Assembly: GCF_046630445.1 (NCBI RefSeq)
Contig: NC_092333.1
Coordinates: 100,941,501-101,005,500 of the forward strand
Length of the DNA stretch: 64,000 bases
Direction of reading: 5' to 3'
DNA from: Rutidosis leptorrhynchoides
Taxonomy: Eukaryota > Streptophyta > Magnoliopsida > Asterales > Asteraceae
Positions 1 through 11,419 of the stretch are shown in pieces. The notes under the pieces are model-generated. The model searched no databases and was not told the DNA's origin. It worked only from the letters and a program-made list of their open reading frames with translations. Positions within the stretch are counted from its first letter, which is position 1. Each line of letters opens with the position of its first letter. A program made the translations under genes and the position numbers.

Positions 1-780
1 TGCAATTAATGTTTTATAATTGCATTCAAGGTTTTTGTATGACTTTTTAGCTTTTGGTGAGGCTATGTTACATACTATTGTTGTGTTTCATTTGGAAGGC
101 TAAAAAGTTTCATTTTTGGTGTATGCTGTTTTTTGAGCTTTTCAGCTCATATGCTTTTGTAAAGGGTTCAAGTTATATCACTCACAAGTATGAAGCAGTT
201 GGAGAGTTGATAGTTATATACTCCGTAATTCTTTTTAGATAAGGTATTTATTGACATTATTGGAATCGCCACCTTCAAAATTTTATACAACTTGAATAAA
301 CTATTTTGACTAAACATTAACACATCTACGCATTGTTTTTTTCTTTCAATGACAATTAATCACTATGAAGAAAGATTGATAACATTTAGTCATTTTTGAA
401 AGTCAATGAAAACAACATAGTTAGTTCGACATTTGATGACTACTTACGTGCTTATGTGTAGTTTGAATTAATTGTTCTATTTTTACTACTATATTAAAAC
501 CTGCAAAATTTGCGAACCATGGAGTAGTAGGTTGTGGGAAACTCACCTCAATGCATAACTACACCTGCTCGACCAAGCAACCAATGCTTTTTTGTGATAT
601 TATGCTTTACAATGTAGTGTTATTTGATTATGCAATATTAATATACCATTACTTCTAAAATTATTTCGCTTTTTAATCAACCTAACAAATACTTATAATA
701 TCCTATTATTGGGACAAATAAGAATTTGATTTGACCACTAAAAAAATCTCGCGAATTCGTGGGTCTTAAGCTAGTTATAC
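1..780. other. AT-rich intergenic or intronic DNA
   Basis: I see no convincing coding exon here on either strand. Because the MYB exon at 1221-1483 ends at a splice donor reading towards this stretch, it could be intron of that gene. I looked for the expected next MYB exon (R3 second half, starting with the W-S-K-I type motif) and did not find it, so it either lies beyond the left edge or is missing. Confidence 0.5.
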
Positions 781-782
781 AA

Positions 783-1106
783 CACAACGAAAACAAAACT
801 CAATCACATAAGTAAAATATATGAGAGATAAGATGTAGACAATCTTTTACGTATTCCTAAAATAAAGAGAAATTATTTCTCTACCAAATAACCCAAGAAT
901 AAAGAAAGGCATCCCTCTCAATATTTTCTACGGATATAGAGATTGTTTCTGAATGGACCTCCGACCAACCAATAAATACGTTAAAAAATAATATAAAAAA
1001 TAAAAAGTGAGACTCCATAAAATGGTATAATCAAATTTTCATGAGTATTAATCCTGCATGAAGTTTAATTTGGGCTTTAAACGACAGTTAAATCGCACAT
1101 AAATCG
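783..1106. repeat. SINE-like interspersed repeat, decayed copy
   Basis: This stretch aligns by eye, block by block, with 46463-46806: an AAC-rich end, a block around gagataagatgtagacaat, a block around ggcatccctctc, then gacctccgacc, and a far end with a tRNA-B-box-like word near aatcctgc. The two copies share order and orientation. Length (about 320 bp), AAC/TTG-type tail and wide spacing suit a tRNA-derived plant SINE, but no target duplication was found and the family is inferred. Confidence 0.5.
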
Positions 1107-1220
1107 ACGTTTCCTATTTACTCGATTAATAGAGCCATGCATAAGGTAATTATAATAACCACATAAACCGTTTTCACTAGTTATCAACTTATCATGATCA
1201 ATCAGTACCATGAAGCTTAC

Positions 1221-1483
1221 CTATTGCCGAGACGAGCATGAAGATCAATCACAAGTTGTTCTTCGGAGTCGGTGAGCAGACCACGTTTCAAGTCGGGTCG
1301 AAGGTAGTTGGTCCACCGGAGACGACAACTCTTCCCACAACGACGCAGGCCGGCGAGCTTAGGGACAGCACGCCAACAACATTGACCATTTGTTAAGATA
1401 AAGTTAACCAATTTATTATCTTCTTCAGTTGTCCATGGCCCTTTCTTCACCCCTAGTTTATCACAACATGGTTGTCTCCCCAT
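1221..1483 (-). CDS. R2R3-MYB transcription factor, first coding exon (MYB85/MYB42-like)
   Basis: The exon encodes 87 residues plus two bases of the next codon. It begins [18 protein letters not shown], the usual N-terminus of plant R2R3-MYB activators, and carries all of repeat R2 (W at residues 17, 37 and 57, with [11 protein letters not shown] at the recognition helix) and the first half of R3 ending DLHARLGNR. The reading stops at a good donor (AG|GTAAGC, phase 2) exactly where the second intron of R2R3-MYB genes normally falls. The first intron often found after PKLAG is absent here. GLRRCGKSC and [13 protein letters not shown] resemble the MYB42/MYB85 clade that activates lignin and secondary-wall genes; that role is inferred. 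The remaining R3 half and activation domain are not visible, so the gene continues past the left edge or is a fragment. Confidence 0.88.
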
Positions 1484-1579
1484 ATTTCTCTTTTATTTAT
1501 CAACCAAAAATAAAAGAAATTAATACTTAATATGACCATGTAACTTTAATAATATAATGTAAATATTATCCAAATGCTA

Positions 1580-1599
1580 ATATATATATATATACAATG

Positions 1600-1643
<44 letters not shown>
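1580..1643. repeat. (TA)n microsatellite in the MYB upstream region
   Basis: Two TA-dinucleotide runs separated by a short caatgggt break lie about 100-160 bp upstream of the MYB start codon, between that start and the putative TATA box. Length is probably variable between individuals. Confidence 0.9.
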
Positions 1644-1647
<4 letters not shown>

Positions 1648-1666
1648 AAAAAAACATTTAGCAACC

Positions 1667-1684
1667 ACCAACCTTCATATATAG
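1667..1684 (-). promoter_or_regulatory. Possible MYB promoter: TATA box with AC-type element
   Basis: Read on the minus strand, a TATATAT motif (1678-1684) lies about 195 bp upstream of the MYB start codon. A word matching the secondary-wall MYB-responsive AC element (ACCAACC, 1667-1673) lies beside it. The AC word is short and falls just downstream of the TATA motif, so it may be chance. Confidence 0.3.
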
Positions 1685-1905
1685 TTCCTAGTAGTGAGAG
1701 AGTAGGGGGTCCACCATTGGCCATGAAAGGAACAGGTGAACTACAATTTGTGGCTGTTTGATGATTGATGAGATGAAAAGGAATGATGCCTGTCACACAG
1801 ACACAAACAACTTATAAGAGTTACATATCAAGTCTCAAAATAAATATGGCGGATTTTTCATTTTATACCCTTGTACATTTATAAAAGTTCAAGTCCAACC
1901 ATTTG

Positions 1906-2060
1906 TATTTTAAAAAGGGAAGTGATATGTACACAACCCAAAATTATTATGTACACAATCATCATGCTTTACAGTGCTGTACAGTACAGCACTGTAAAAT
2001 ATGATGGTTGTGTACATAACAATTTTAGGTTGTGTACATATCATTACCCTTTAAAAAATA
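1906..2060. mobile_element. Foldback MITE (about 155 bp hairpin)
   Basis: The two halves are near-perfect inverted repeats. The left arm carries gtgatatgtacacaaccc and ends at tacagtgctgta; the right arm carries its complement with a few mismatches. The whole unit could fold into a hairpin of about 70 bp. It has no coding capacity. A related but distinct foldback unit lies at 16250-16382. No clear target duplication was found, so the superfamily is open. Confidence 0.75.
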
Positions 2061-2220
2061 GGACATTGGAAATAATAGATAAATGTAGCAAAATAAACTA
2101 GGTATAACCATTAAAAATTATAGAAATGCTTCACAAGATAATTCAATTGGTCTTTTAGTGATAAATGTGCAAAAAGGGATATAAATAAATTTTTTTTACA
2201 ATAATCATCTTTGATTGTTA

Positions 2221-2225
<5 letters not shown>

Positions 2226-2314
<89 letters not shown>
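2226..2314. repeat. (TA)n microsatellite flanking element copy 1
   Basis: A run of roughly 44 TA units abuts the left end of the inverted-repeat element that starts near 2315. Confidence 0.95.
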
Positions 2315-2316
<2 letters not shown>

Positions 2317-2996
2317 GGGCAGGATCAATGGGAAGTAACCAATCGGGGGAAGTGGGGGGAAGCAATTTTTTTGTTTTTGTTTCGTTTTTTTGGAATTTTT
2401 TTTTTCCGGCATCAAGATCACACGAAAATATGAACATTTAGAAGAGACACTTCGTGATGAATGTTATTATTTAGGCGGGAAAACGATCGACAAAAATAAC
2501 ATTCAAGATAATATTGTTCGTGAAGAATATGAACGTTTTTTTTTTCTTCATGTTTTGTGAAGTAAAATTTAGCTCGATTTAGGGTTTAGGGTTTGGTGTT
2601 TTGGGTTTATTTCATAAACCCAAAACACCAAACCCTAAACCCTAAACCCTAAACTCTAAACCGTTCGTGTTAAAAACTCAATCTAAATCCTAAATCTAAA
2701 CCCTAAACCCTAAATTTCTAAACCCTAATATCTAAACCTCGTAAACCCTAATATCTAAACCCCAATAGCTAAAACATTAATATACGCTCGAAAAATACGA
2801 TAATTGTTATATATTACTTCTTCGAGCGTTTTCCCGCCAAAATAAAAACATTTATCACAAAGTGTCTCTACTAAATGTTCATATTTTCATCCCATCTATA
2901 ATGTTCGTGAACAAAGTTTTTTCAAAAAACGAAGAAAAAAAAAGTTTTTGCTTCCCCTCGCTTCTCCCCGATTGGTTACTTCCCTCTTGATCCTAC

Positions 2997-2999
<3 letters not shown>
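2315..2999. mobile_element. Micron-like microsatellite-borne TIR element, copy 1
   Basis: This is a non-coding element of about 685 bp. Its ends are inverted repeats: left gggcaggatcaatgggaag and right, as complement, tggtaggatcaagagggaa, followed on each side by the complement of gcttcccc..gattggttac. Both outer edges run straight into (TA)n. The centre holds a second inverted repeat made of plant-telomere-like heptads (TTTAGGG near 2578-2600, then CCCTAAA repeats near 2625-2760). Placement inside TA repeats matches the known habit of rice Micron elements, but relation to that family is inferred. Copies 2 and 3 lie at 3061-3791 and 45700-46399. Confidence 0.75.

Positions 3000-3060
<61 letters not shown>
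3000..3060. repeat. (TA)n microsatellite between element copies 1 and 2
   Basis: About 30 TA units form the only sequence between two copies of the same TIR element. Confidence 0.95.
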
Positions 3061-4581
<1,521 letters not shown>

Positions 4582-4584
4582 TTA

Positions 4585-4831
4585 GGCTGTATTCTCGATA
4601 CTTATTTAGGATGGAAAGGAGATTAATGGATTAAAATATAACACCGATTCTCGAGTTTTAAATTTTAGCGGAAATGAGAGGAGAGGAGATGATTATGAAG
4701 GATAGTACCTTTAGATTTTGTCACCAAAACTCTCCGCACATATTTGGGCGGATTGGGAAGGATAGTAAAACACTCTCATCCCCTTTCTTCTTCACTATTT
4801 TCCGCTAAAAGAAAAACTCGAGAATACAACC
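4585..4831. mobile_element. PIF/Harbinger (Tourist-like) MITE, 247 bp, TSD TTA
   Basis: Terminal inverted repeats ggctgtattctcga and tcgag-aatacaacc mark the ends, and TTA is present on both sides (4582-4584 and 4832-4834). A 3-bp TTA duplication with a GG-starting TIR is the hallmark of PIF/Harbinger. It has no coding capacity. Confidence 0.8.
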
Positions 4832-4834
4832 TTA

Positions 4835-5345
4835 CTCCATTGTTACTGTCACTTCTTTGTCATCATTAAGTGTATACGTGTCTTTGTAAGTTTTTGATAC
4901 CGCGCTTCCCACTTCGGATTAACATTTACAACCTCTTAATTTTCTTCCCAATTTTTTTTTTTTAATTTATTTCTCTTCGGAAATACAAATTAAAATTTAA
5001 TAGATGCCAAAATCGAATTCAATTATAAAGTGATTCAAATCCTAACACGTCTTATTGACAAAAATTAACAATCATTCTAAAACTAACTATTACATAACCT
5101 TTTTAAAAGGCAATAAACTTTTATTCGTAACTTGGAAAGTCAAGTATATTAAAGCTACAATCTAACCATCCAATATAACATCAAAGCAAGAACTCACTTG
5201 GAAAGTCAAGCTGGATGTCTAGGGGCAACAGTGCCGAATCAGCCACAAAGCCACCCATATCCACCCATTTAGTCCATTAGCAATGAAATTTATTGGACTA
5301 TTAGACTAGCCCTAAACCAAGCCCACACTTGGTCCAAAAATAATT
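4835..5345. other. Intergenic DNA left of the LINE
   Basis: I see no gene. It contains a duplicated phrase (cttggaaagtcaag at about 5140 and 5196). Confidence 0.5.
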
Positions 5346-5463
5346 TGCAAAAACTCGAGAAAGAAGCTGCAGTATATGGAAAGGATAAAAATAAAAAATA
5401 CAGAAAAACATAGCAGGGGAGCAGCATTCATAGCAGCAGCAGCACAAGCACCTAAGTATGCAT

Positions 5464-6690
5464 TTAGCCAATGCCACTTCTATCCGTATTGTAGCGGAAA
5501 GAGGAAGAAGGGGAAGAGAACCAATCAGTCCAATCAATCTTACCGTTCTTCACCCTGTTTGAGATCCAATCGAAACTTTTTAGTTGGATTTCGCTTGTTA
5601 ACACAGCAGCACCTTTCTTTGAATTATTAAACACGATTGCGTTACGATTTTGCCATATGAGGTAGCAGTGTAGCACGCAGTCCAGACTACTGCCTGCCAT
5701 ATATTTTTGGTGCAAGGAGATGAGAAGGTTAAACACGAACCTGAAATGAGTTGTTCCAAGGACAGGTTGTATGGCATAGCTCCTTCCCACCAATTAAAAA
5801 CCCGACTCTAAACATCCATAGCAAACTTGCATGAGAAAATAGCATGGTCCACATATTCCAAGTCATCATCACACATGGGACAATGCACAGAGTGTATAGA
5901 GTGTATAGAGTGTAGATCAATGCCCCTTTTGTCAAGCTTGGTGCGTACCAGAATTCTTTTTCGATTGACACGCCAAATGAAAATAAAAATTTTAAGGGGA
6001 AGCAGTTTATTTAACCGAGTTTCAGATGCCACAATAGAAGTTGACATTCCACATTGATCAATGATATGTGTAAGTTCCTGAACCGAGAAACCACCATGTG
6101 AAGACAGATCCCAACTCCAATCATCTTCGGCCCTGTTACTACACACAAAGCTAGCCAACTCGTTTGTGAGATTGGTGAGGTTCCCGTGAAACCTACCAGA
6201 GGAATCTCGGGACCAACACCAATAATTCAAACTTACATTATTAACGCATCTAACATGGTCATAAACGGTGGCGTTTTTGTTTATATCAAGACGAAAAAGA
6301 CTATTATATTTTTAACTAAGATTAGTGTTGTTTAGCCATTTTTCATTCCAAAAGCTAGTCAATTTACCATCCGAGACACGTTTTTAAAAAGATGATGAAA
6401 AAGGTATGTTCAGACTATCCAAATGCCTACCATTTTTAAAAATTGTGGACCAAGTGGACGTTGAGAATTTTGCATTTATTAACGAGTTAGAATTTAGTCT
6501 TCCATCAAAACCGTATATACTTTTTATAATTTTGACACATAAAGATTTTTGTTCAATTTTAAACCTCCACTACTATTTTTCGAGTAGTGTCCGGTTTTTA
6601 TTAAAAAGTAATCCAATATTAAGCCCGCCCAACTCATATGATAATAAAGTCGTATCCCATTTTATTCAAGACATTTTGGATGAGTCACCT
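5464..6690 (-). pseudogene. LINE ORF2, C-terminal half with zf-RVT domain
   Basis: Reading on from the RT, this part has ELGGLNIG (about 6640), WSTIFKNGRHLDSLNIP (about 6440), TSFWNEKWL (about 6350), the zf-RVT region with LLPLKIFIFIWR and CPMCDDDLEYVDHAIFSC (about 6000-5840), IWQNRNAIVFNN (about 5650) and the C-terminus DWTDWFSSP before a stop at 5464-5466. Several stops and frame changes (for example near 6370 and 5800) make it a pseudogene. Confidence 0.8.
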
Positions 6691-6992
6691 GGTCTGATTG
6701 TAGCTAACGAAATTCAGGTAACAAGCTTCCTTTGGGTGTCGTCACGATGCAAGAAGATCAGTCTGGACTGAAACCAGTGGTTTGTTAACCCACTTGGATT
6801 CGAGGATCATGGTTAACCTGATCAAAATTCCTATGTTCGCATAAATTTTGTGTCTCTCTTACTTTGTGTTGTACAGTGTAGTAGGGTTGTTTCTAGCATT
6901 ACATGAACTCTATGCATGCTCTTCTCTTATATCCTCCTGTTTTTCTCAGTATATAATATTTTTGCCTTCAAAAAAAAAAAAAAAAAAAAATC
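6690..6992 (+). mobile_element. 5'-truncated LINE 3' end inserted in the other LINE
   Basis: On the plus strand this begins within an ORF2 C-terminus (ANEIQVTSFLWVSSRCKK), then has a stop, a 3' UTR ending with tataatatttttgcctt, and poly-A at 6970-6990. The opposite-strand LINE reading breaks off at both its edges: LEGLRRR on the right and KMS-IKWDTT on the left, with only a few expected residues missing. It is therefore an independent insertion of about 300 bp. Confidence 0.65.
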
Positions 6993-8685
6993 TACGGCGT
7001 AGACCCTCAAGATTATTGACAACCATCGAGGGTGCTTTAAATAAGGAGAAGTAATAAAGAGAGATGGAACTTAAAATCGATTTGATAAGTGTGAGCCTTC
7101 CTATGAATGAGACGGTATTTGCTTTCCAATCCGCGAGTCTTTTGTCGAACTTGGAGAGAACCGGACCCCAATCTTTAACTTTATTCATATTCGCCCTAAT
7201 TGGCAGCCCAAGGTATGTTATGGGGAGGGAACCTGCTGAATAACCAAGCCAGGAAGCCAAGTTGTTAGTTTCAATTTTTGAGACCCCCACCCCATATACA
7301 CAGCTTTTGTTGAAGTTTACTTTTAGCCCGGATGTGTCTTCAAAACACTTCAGAATTTTCATTAGATTTTTTGCATTATGTTTGCTCCATTCCCCGAAAA
7401 ACAAGGTATCGTCCGCATATTGTATATGGGTTAAATGGACGTTATCTTTCCCGATGCAAATTCCGGAGAAAAGGTTTTTGGTAGCCGCCTACTTGGTTAG
7501 GTAATTTAATCCCTCCGCAACAATTATGAAGAAATAAGTAGAGATCCATTGATGAGAATCGATATGGAAGCCGAAGTTAAACACGCTTTTATCCATTTTA
7601 TCCATCTATGACCAAATCTCATCAGTTGCATTATTTCGACAAGATAATCCCAATTAATACAGTCGAAAGCCTTCTCAAAATCGACTTTGAAAAAAAAACA
7701 TTTTTTCTTGTTTGCTTTCATGTCACTTAGAGCTTCATTGGCAACCATGATGCCGTCAAGTATATATCGATTTTTTATGAAGGCGCTTTGCTCGAAACCA
7801 ATAACCGAGAAGATAACTTTACGTAACCGTATTGATAACACCTTAGAGAGAATTTTATAATAACTCCCTATTAGACTTATTGGGCTATATTCCGAAAAGT
7901 TTTGAGGGTCGTTATTTTTTAGTATTAGAGCAACGAACGACGCATTACACCCATTGTTTATGACACCAGTTTCCCAATATTTGTTGAAAGCAAGAATTAA
8001 TTCGGGTTTAACAGTGTCCCAGAAAGTGTTGAAAATTTTCATATTGAAACCATCGGGCCAGGTGATTTTGCGCCACCACATTCGTTGATAGCGGAGAGAA
8101 TTTCAATTTCCGAAAATGGTTCCTCGAGCATTGATGCATCTGTTGCCGAAAGAACATTTTCTAGCCTACCTCCAAATGAAAAACGACGGGAAGATGATGA
8201 GTTAAACCTTGCCCTAAAGTGATTGTAAGCCTCATTCTTAATTGTCTCAGGACCCTCAGACCATATACCATTTATATTGATATCACGGATATTGTTTTTA
8301 TTTTGTCGCCTCTTAATAATTGAGTGAAAGAATTTACTATTCTCGTCACCTCAGCCCATTTTATTCTAGATTTTTGTGTAAGAATTTCAACCTTTTCTTT
8401 GTCTTTTTGAAGCCACTTTTTCCTCGAGTTTAACCATGATTCAATTTCAGTTTCGTTGAGATCTCTTGTACCAATGGTATTTTCCCATTTATCAACTTTT
8501 TGATGATCACTTATTTTCGAGTTTAATTTGTTGAAGTTTGGATTGCCGTTTGATTTAAGAGCTTCCTTGACATTTTTTAATTTATCTCTGAAACACGTGC
8601 GTTTCTTGTTTTCCTGTTCTTCCATGCTTCGACCACTACTTTTTGCTATCTTCACTTTCAACCAACCATCAAAAATGCGAATAGG
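6993..8685 (-). pseudogene. LINE ORF2, linker and reverse transcriptase part
   Basis: In minus-strand order: the linker between endonuclease and RT (8661-8272), a block ending GGAKSPGPDGF near 8060, RT motifs GFEQSAFIKNRYILDG and KVDFEKAFDCINWDYL (about 7800-7640), the catalytic QYADDTLFF with YADD at 7408-7419, and GLKVNFNKS and YLGLPI (about 7330-7200). The frame shifts at least at about 8080, between 7524 and 7404, and near 8270, so it is dead. It ends at 6993 against the poly-A of the inserted LINE tail. It belongs to the plant L1 clade by motif order. Confidence 0.85.
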
Positions 8686-8689
8686 TTTT

Positions 8690-8906
8690 GGACCTTCTAG
8701 TCTTAATTAATTTAATTCTATTTAGGTTTAGAGTTGCACACTCAGCAACCTTCGAGTATTTCTTATTCAATGTTTGTGATCGATTCGAGTCTGTATGTCC
8801 GGGCCAATATGAACTGAAATAGCTTAGTGTATCTTTGGGCTAGGCTATTTGCTTGGTCCTTGTTTAATAAAATTTTGCTTTTCGAAAAAAAAAAAAAAAA
8901 AAAAAA
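8690..8906 (+). mobile_element. LINE 3' UTR and poly-A, forward part of the twin-primed LINE
   Basis: The stretch ends ttgcttttcg followed by about 22 A residues (8885-8906), the usual terminus of plant LINEs. It has no coding frame and joins the 5' limit of the inverted LINE body directly. Confidence 0.6.
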
Positions 8907-10070
8907 CTTATTATAATTAATATAGCAGTACTATTATAGCGCTACTGAAATAAAAAAAAAATTAGAAATGTTGCTCTCATCTGTTGTTATTATCTTTTAT
9001 TATCTTACTGGGTTGGAAGACTAAGCTGTTGCACATGTTATATAGTAGTATTTCGTTCTACATGATCTATGATCTAGTGAGTAAAGTGATCCACTGAAAT
9101 TCATACATGAATTATACATACATGAATTATTGTATATTTTATATAACTAATAAATAAAATATAATATTGTTCAATAGTCTGGTCCGGTTTAACCGATCGG
9201 TTGCCTTATAAATCTGTAAACCAGATCAAGTTTCGCAGTTTGGTGATTTTCAAATTGGTGATTTTCAAACCAACGATCGGATCGCTAATATCCAAAACTT
9301 GATCAAACCAACTAAATCGATACGATACGGTCGGTTTTCGTGATTTGACGGTTTTTAAAACAGCCTACTCACAACAATCATAACTAAAAGCTTGACACAG
9401 CAAGAATTAAATGGTATGTGAAGTTTAACATAAACTCACTTATTTATTATAATTATAATTATAATTTATATTATAATTATAATATTTATAATAACAATGA
9501 ATTATATAATATACCTTCTCTTATAATAACATCATACAAATTGAAACTAAAAACAATCCAACCGCACCACTCGAAGCGATCTTACCGGCTCCATTTCCAC
9601 CAGGAGTACTGCCTGCAACGTACATACAAAGCATGTACAGATGTACTATCAGCTGTTCAGAACAGATAGATAAAAAGTTCGACTATCTATTTTATGAATT
9701 ACTGAATTTCAAAATAGGCCACGAAAGACACATGGGGTACTTGTTTATTAATATAACTAAACTTTCTTGAACCAAACATATGGGAAAAAGCATGTTTCAG
9801 GCATCTTCTTAACCTATATAACATGTAAAGATTCATGTGTTTGTTCTACACCACCATATGATATCGTCTCCACCGGATTATTATTCCATATGAATAATTT
9901 TTTATACTTTCAAATATATAAATGAATTTGATACCATTAGTTAAATTGTTATATTCACCATCATTTTTAATACATCCACCATAACTGTACATTAACAGTT
10001 TGTATCAAACACCACCCTTAGTTATATATCAATATCATGTTAAAATGAACTAAATTTCAAATAAGTATTG
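8907..10070. other. AT-rich intergenic DNA
   Basis: I see no gene. It contains an AT-rich simple region with repeated taattataa words (about 9438-9510) and a block of cggtt-rich repeat-like DNA (about 9180-9370) that I cannot classify. Confidence 0.5.
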
Positions 10071-10071
10071 G

Positions 10072-10380
10072 ATATGTTTTACAAAACTAGCTTGGTGGCT
10101 TTTAGTTTTTAGCTCATAGCTGGTAGATTTTAGCTGATAGCTGGTAGCTTTTAGCTTTTCAAATATATTTTAGTGTTTGACAAAGTAGCTGAATCTGTTA
10201 AATAAAGAGTAAAATGACAAAAATCTAGAAACTAAAAGCTAAATGCTAGTTCAAGTAGCTTTTAGCTTTTTCCCACTGTCTAAAAACTTTAAGCTCCTCT
10301 AACCAAACGGAGCTTTTTATTAAATATGAGCTTTTTCATAAAAGCTAAAAGCTCCAATAAGTTCGTCGCCAAACATAGTC
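10072..10380. mobile_element. hAT-like MITE rich in AGCTTTTAGCT words
   Basis: The left end (tatgttttacaaaactagct) and the complement of the right end (tatgtttggcgacgaactta) match loosely. Both are followed by gcttttagct-type words repeated through the unit. This composition is common in plant hAT-derived MITEs. No exact 8-bp duplication was found, so class and limits are tentative. Confidence 0.5.
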
Positions 10381-10384
10381 ATTA

Positions 10385-11059
10385 TCTTAAACTTAAATAA
10401 TTACTCTCCATATACCATACTAATTCTCTTTTATGAAATTTTCTTTGATGTCATGATAGAAAGATATAATCGTCAATTTTGTTGCATCAAATGATTAAAA
10501 GTAATTAATGAGGGTGCAATACAAAGTGTAATGATTTTTAAAAGTTGCAATGAAACATACAAAAATAATAAAGTGTACAATTAAAATGAGACGAAGAATA
10601 ACCTTATAACAGTGGGCGTTCGATCTAATTACTCATTTACTAACTTATCTCCAAAGCATTGGTCCCAACAGAAATTGGAACACAATAACAAAAAATACAG
10701 GATCCAAATTTTCTAAAACTATTTATAATGGTGATTATGACGTAGTAAAGTTGTGGGGACTTTTGAAGTTGTTTGTATGGAACGTGACAAGGTTGGGTGA
10801 AAATGAAGAGCAATGGTGAAGGTTGTGAAAGAGAATTGTAAAAAAGTTGTAATTAACGTGACAAAATATAATTGATAGTTGTATGAACTAAAGAAAAAGA
10901 TATTACGATATTTTCGAATGCCGCAGATATTGCTCGTTAATATTTGCACGAAGCCCAAAATATAGCCGAGAACACACGGCATTGTAGTTTGAACACTTAA
11001 CAAATGCCCGTAAGACTATCTACTATGGGCCGGTAGCAGGCAACCAAAAACCCCTGAGA
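10385..11059. other. Intergenic DNA before the gypsy element
   Basis: I see no gene. An open frame on the minus strand (10719-11003) has low-complexity content and no recognisable domain. Confidence 0.5.
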
Positions 11060-11064
11060 CTTCC

Positions 11065-11412
11065 TAATGTCCCTGTTAAGGGATGAAAAGTATGGCTGTG
11101 CAGGATAAGAAACCAAACGTGATAACTTCACGTGAAATAATTTTATTCAATATTTAGAAGACAAAAAACTGCCTTTCAAAAAGTAAATGCAGAAACATAA
11201 ATACTAGGAATAGATAAGTTCAAATAGGAAACAAAATATCAATCAAATTGAAAACATAAAAAGTCTTCTCCTTTTGCTTGCTGGAAAAGTCAGGCTATCC
11301 ACAGCCCATTTGATCATTCATAAGCCCATAATATTTTAAGTAATCATGTAGGCCCAATGCCTTGGCCCTTCGCTGATACACTTTAGCCCACCTATTAGTC
11401 GTATCTGCATCA
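11065..11412 (-). repeat. 3' LTR of the gypsy element
   Basis: 348 bp and almost identical to 15717-16064. On the minus strand it starts TGATGCAGATACG and ends GGGACATTA. Confidence 0.92.
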
Positions 11413-11419
11413 TTCCCTC

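Larger units (their letters stand above)
5350..8906 (-). mobile_element. L1-type LINE with inverted 5' part (twin-priming structure)
   Basis: The coding part of an L1 ORF2 runs on the minus strand from about 8685 down to 5464, followed by about 110 bp of 3' UTR. No poly-T (minus-strand poly-A) follows at the left end. Instead a LINE-like 3' UTR with a poly-A tail lies on the plus strand directly at the other end (8690-8906). The order inverted body, then forward tail and poly-A, is what twin-primed reverse transcription of a LINE produces. A separate LINE 3' end (about 6690-6990) sits in the body. The element lacks the endonuclease domain, so it is also 5'-truncated. No clear target duplication was found. 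Confidence 0.7.

Noticed and set aside
6406-6771. Plus-strand open frame of 121 codons
   Set aside because: Most of it is the antisense of LINE ORF2; only its end belongs to the inserted LINE tail.
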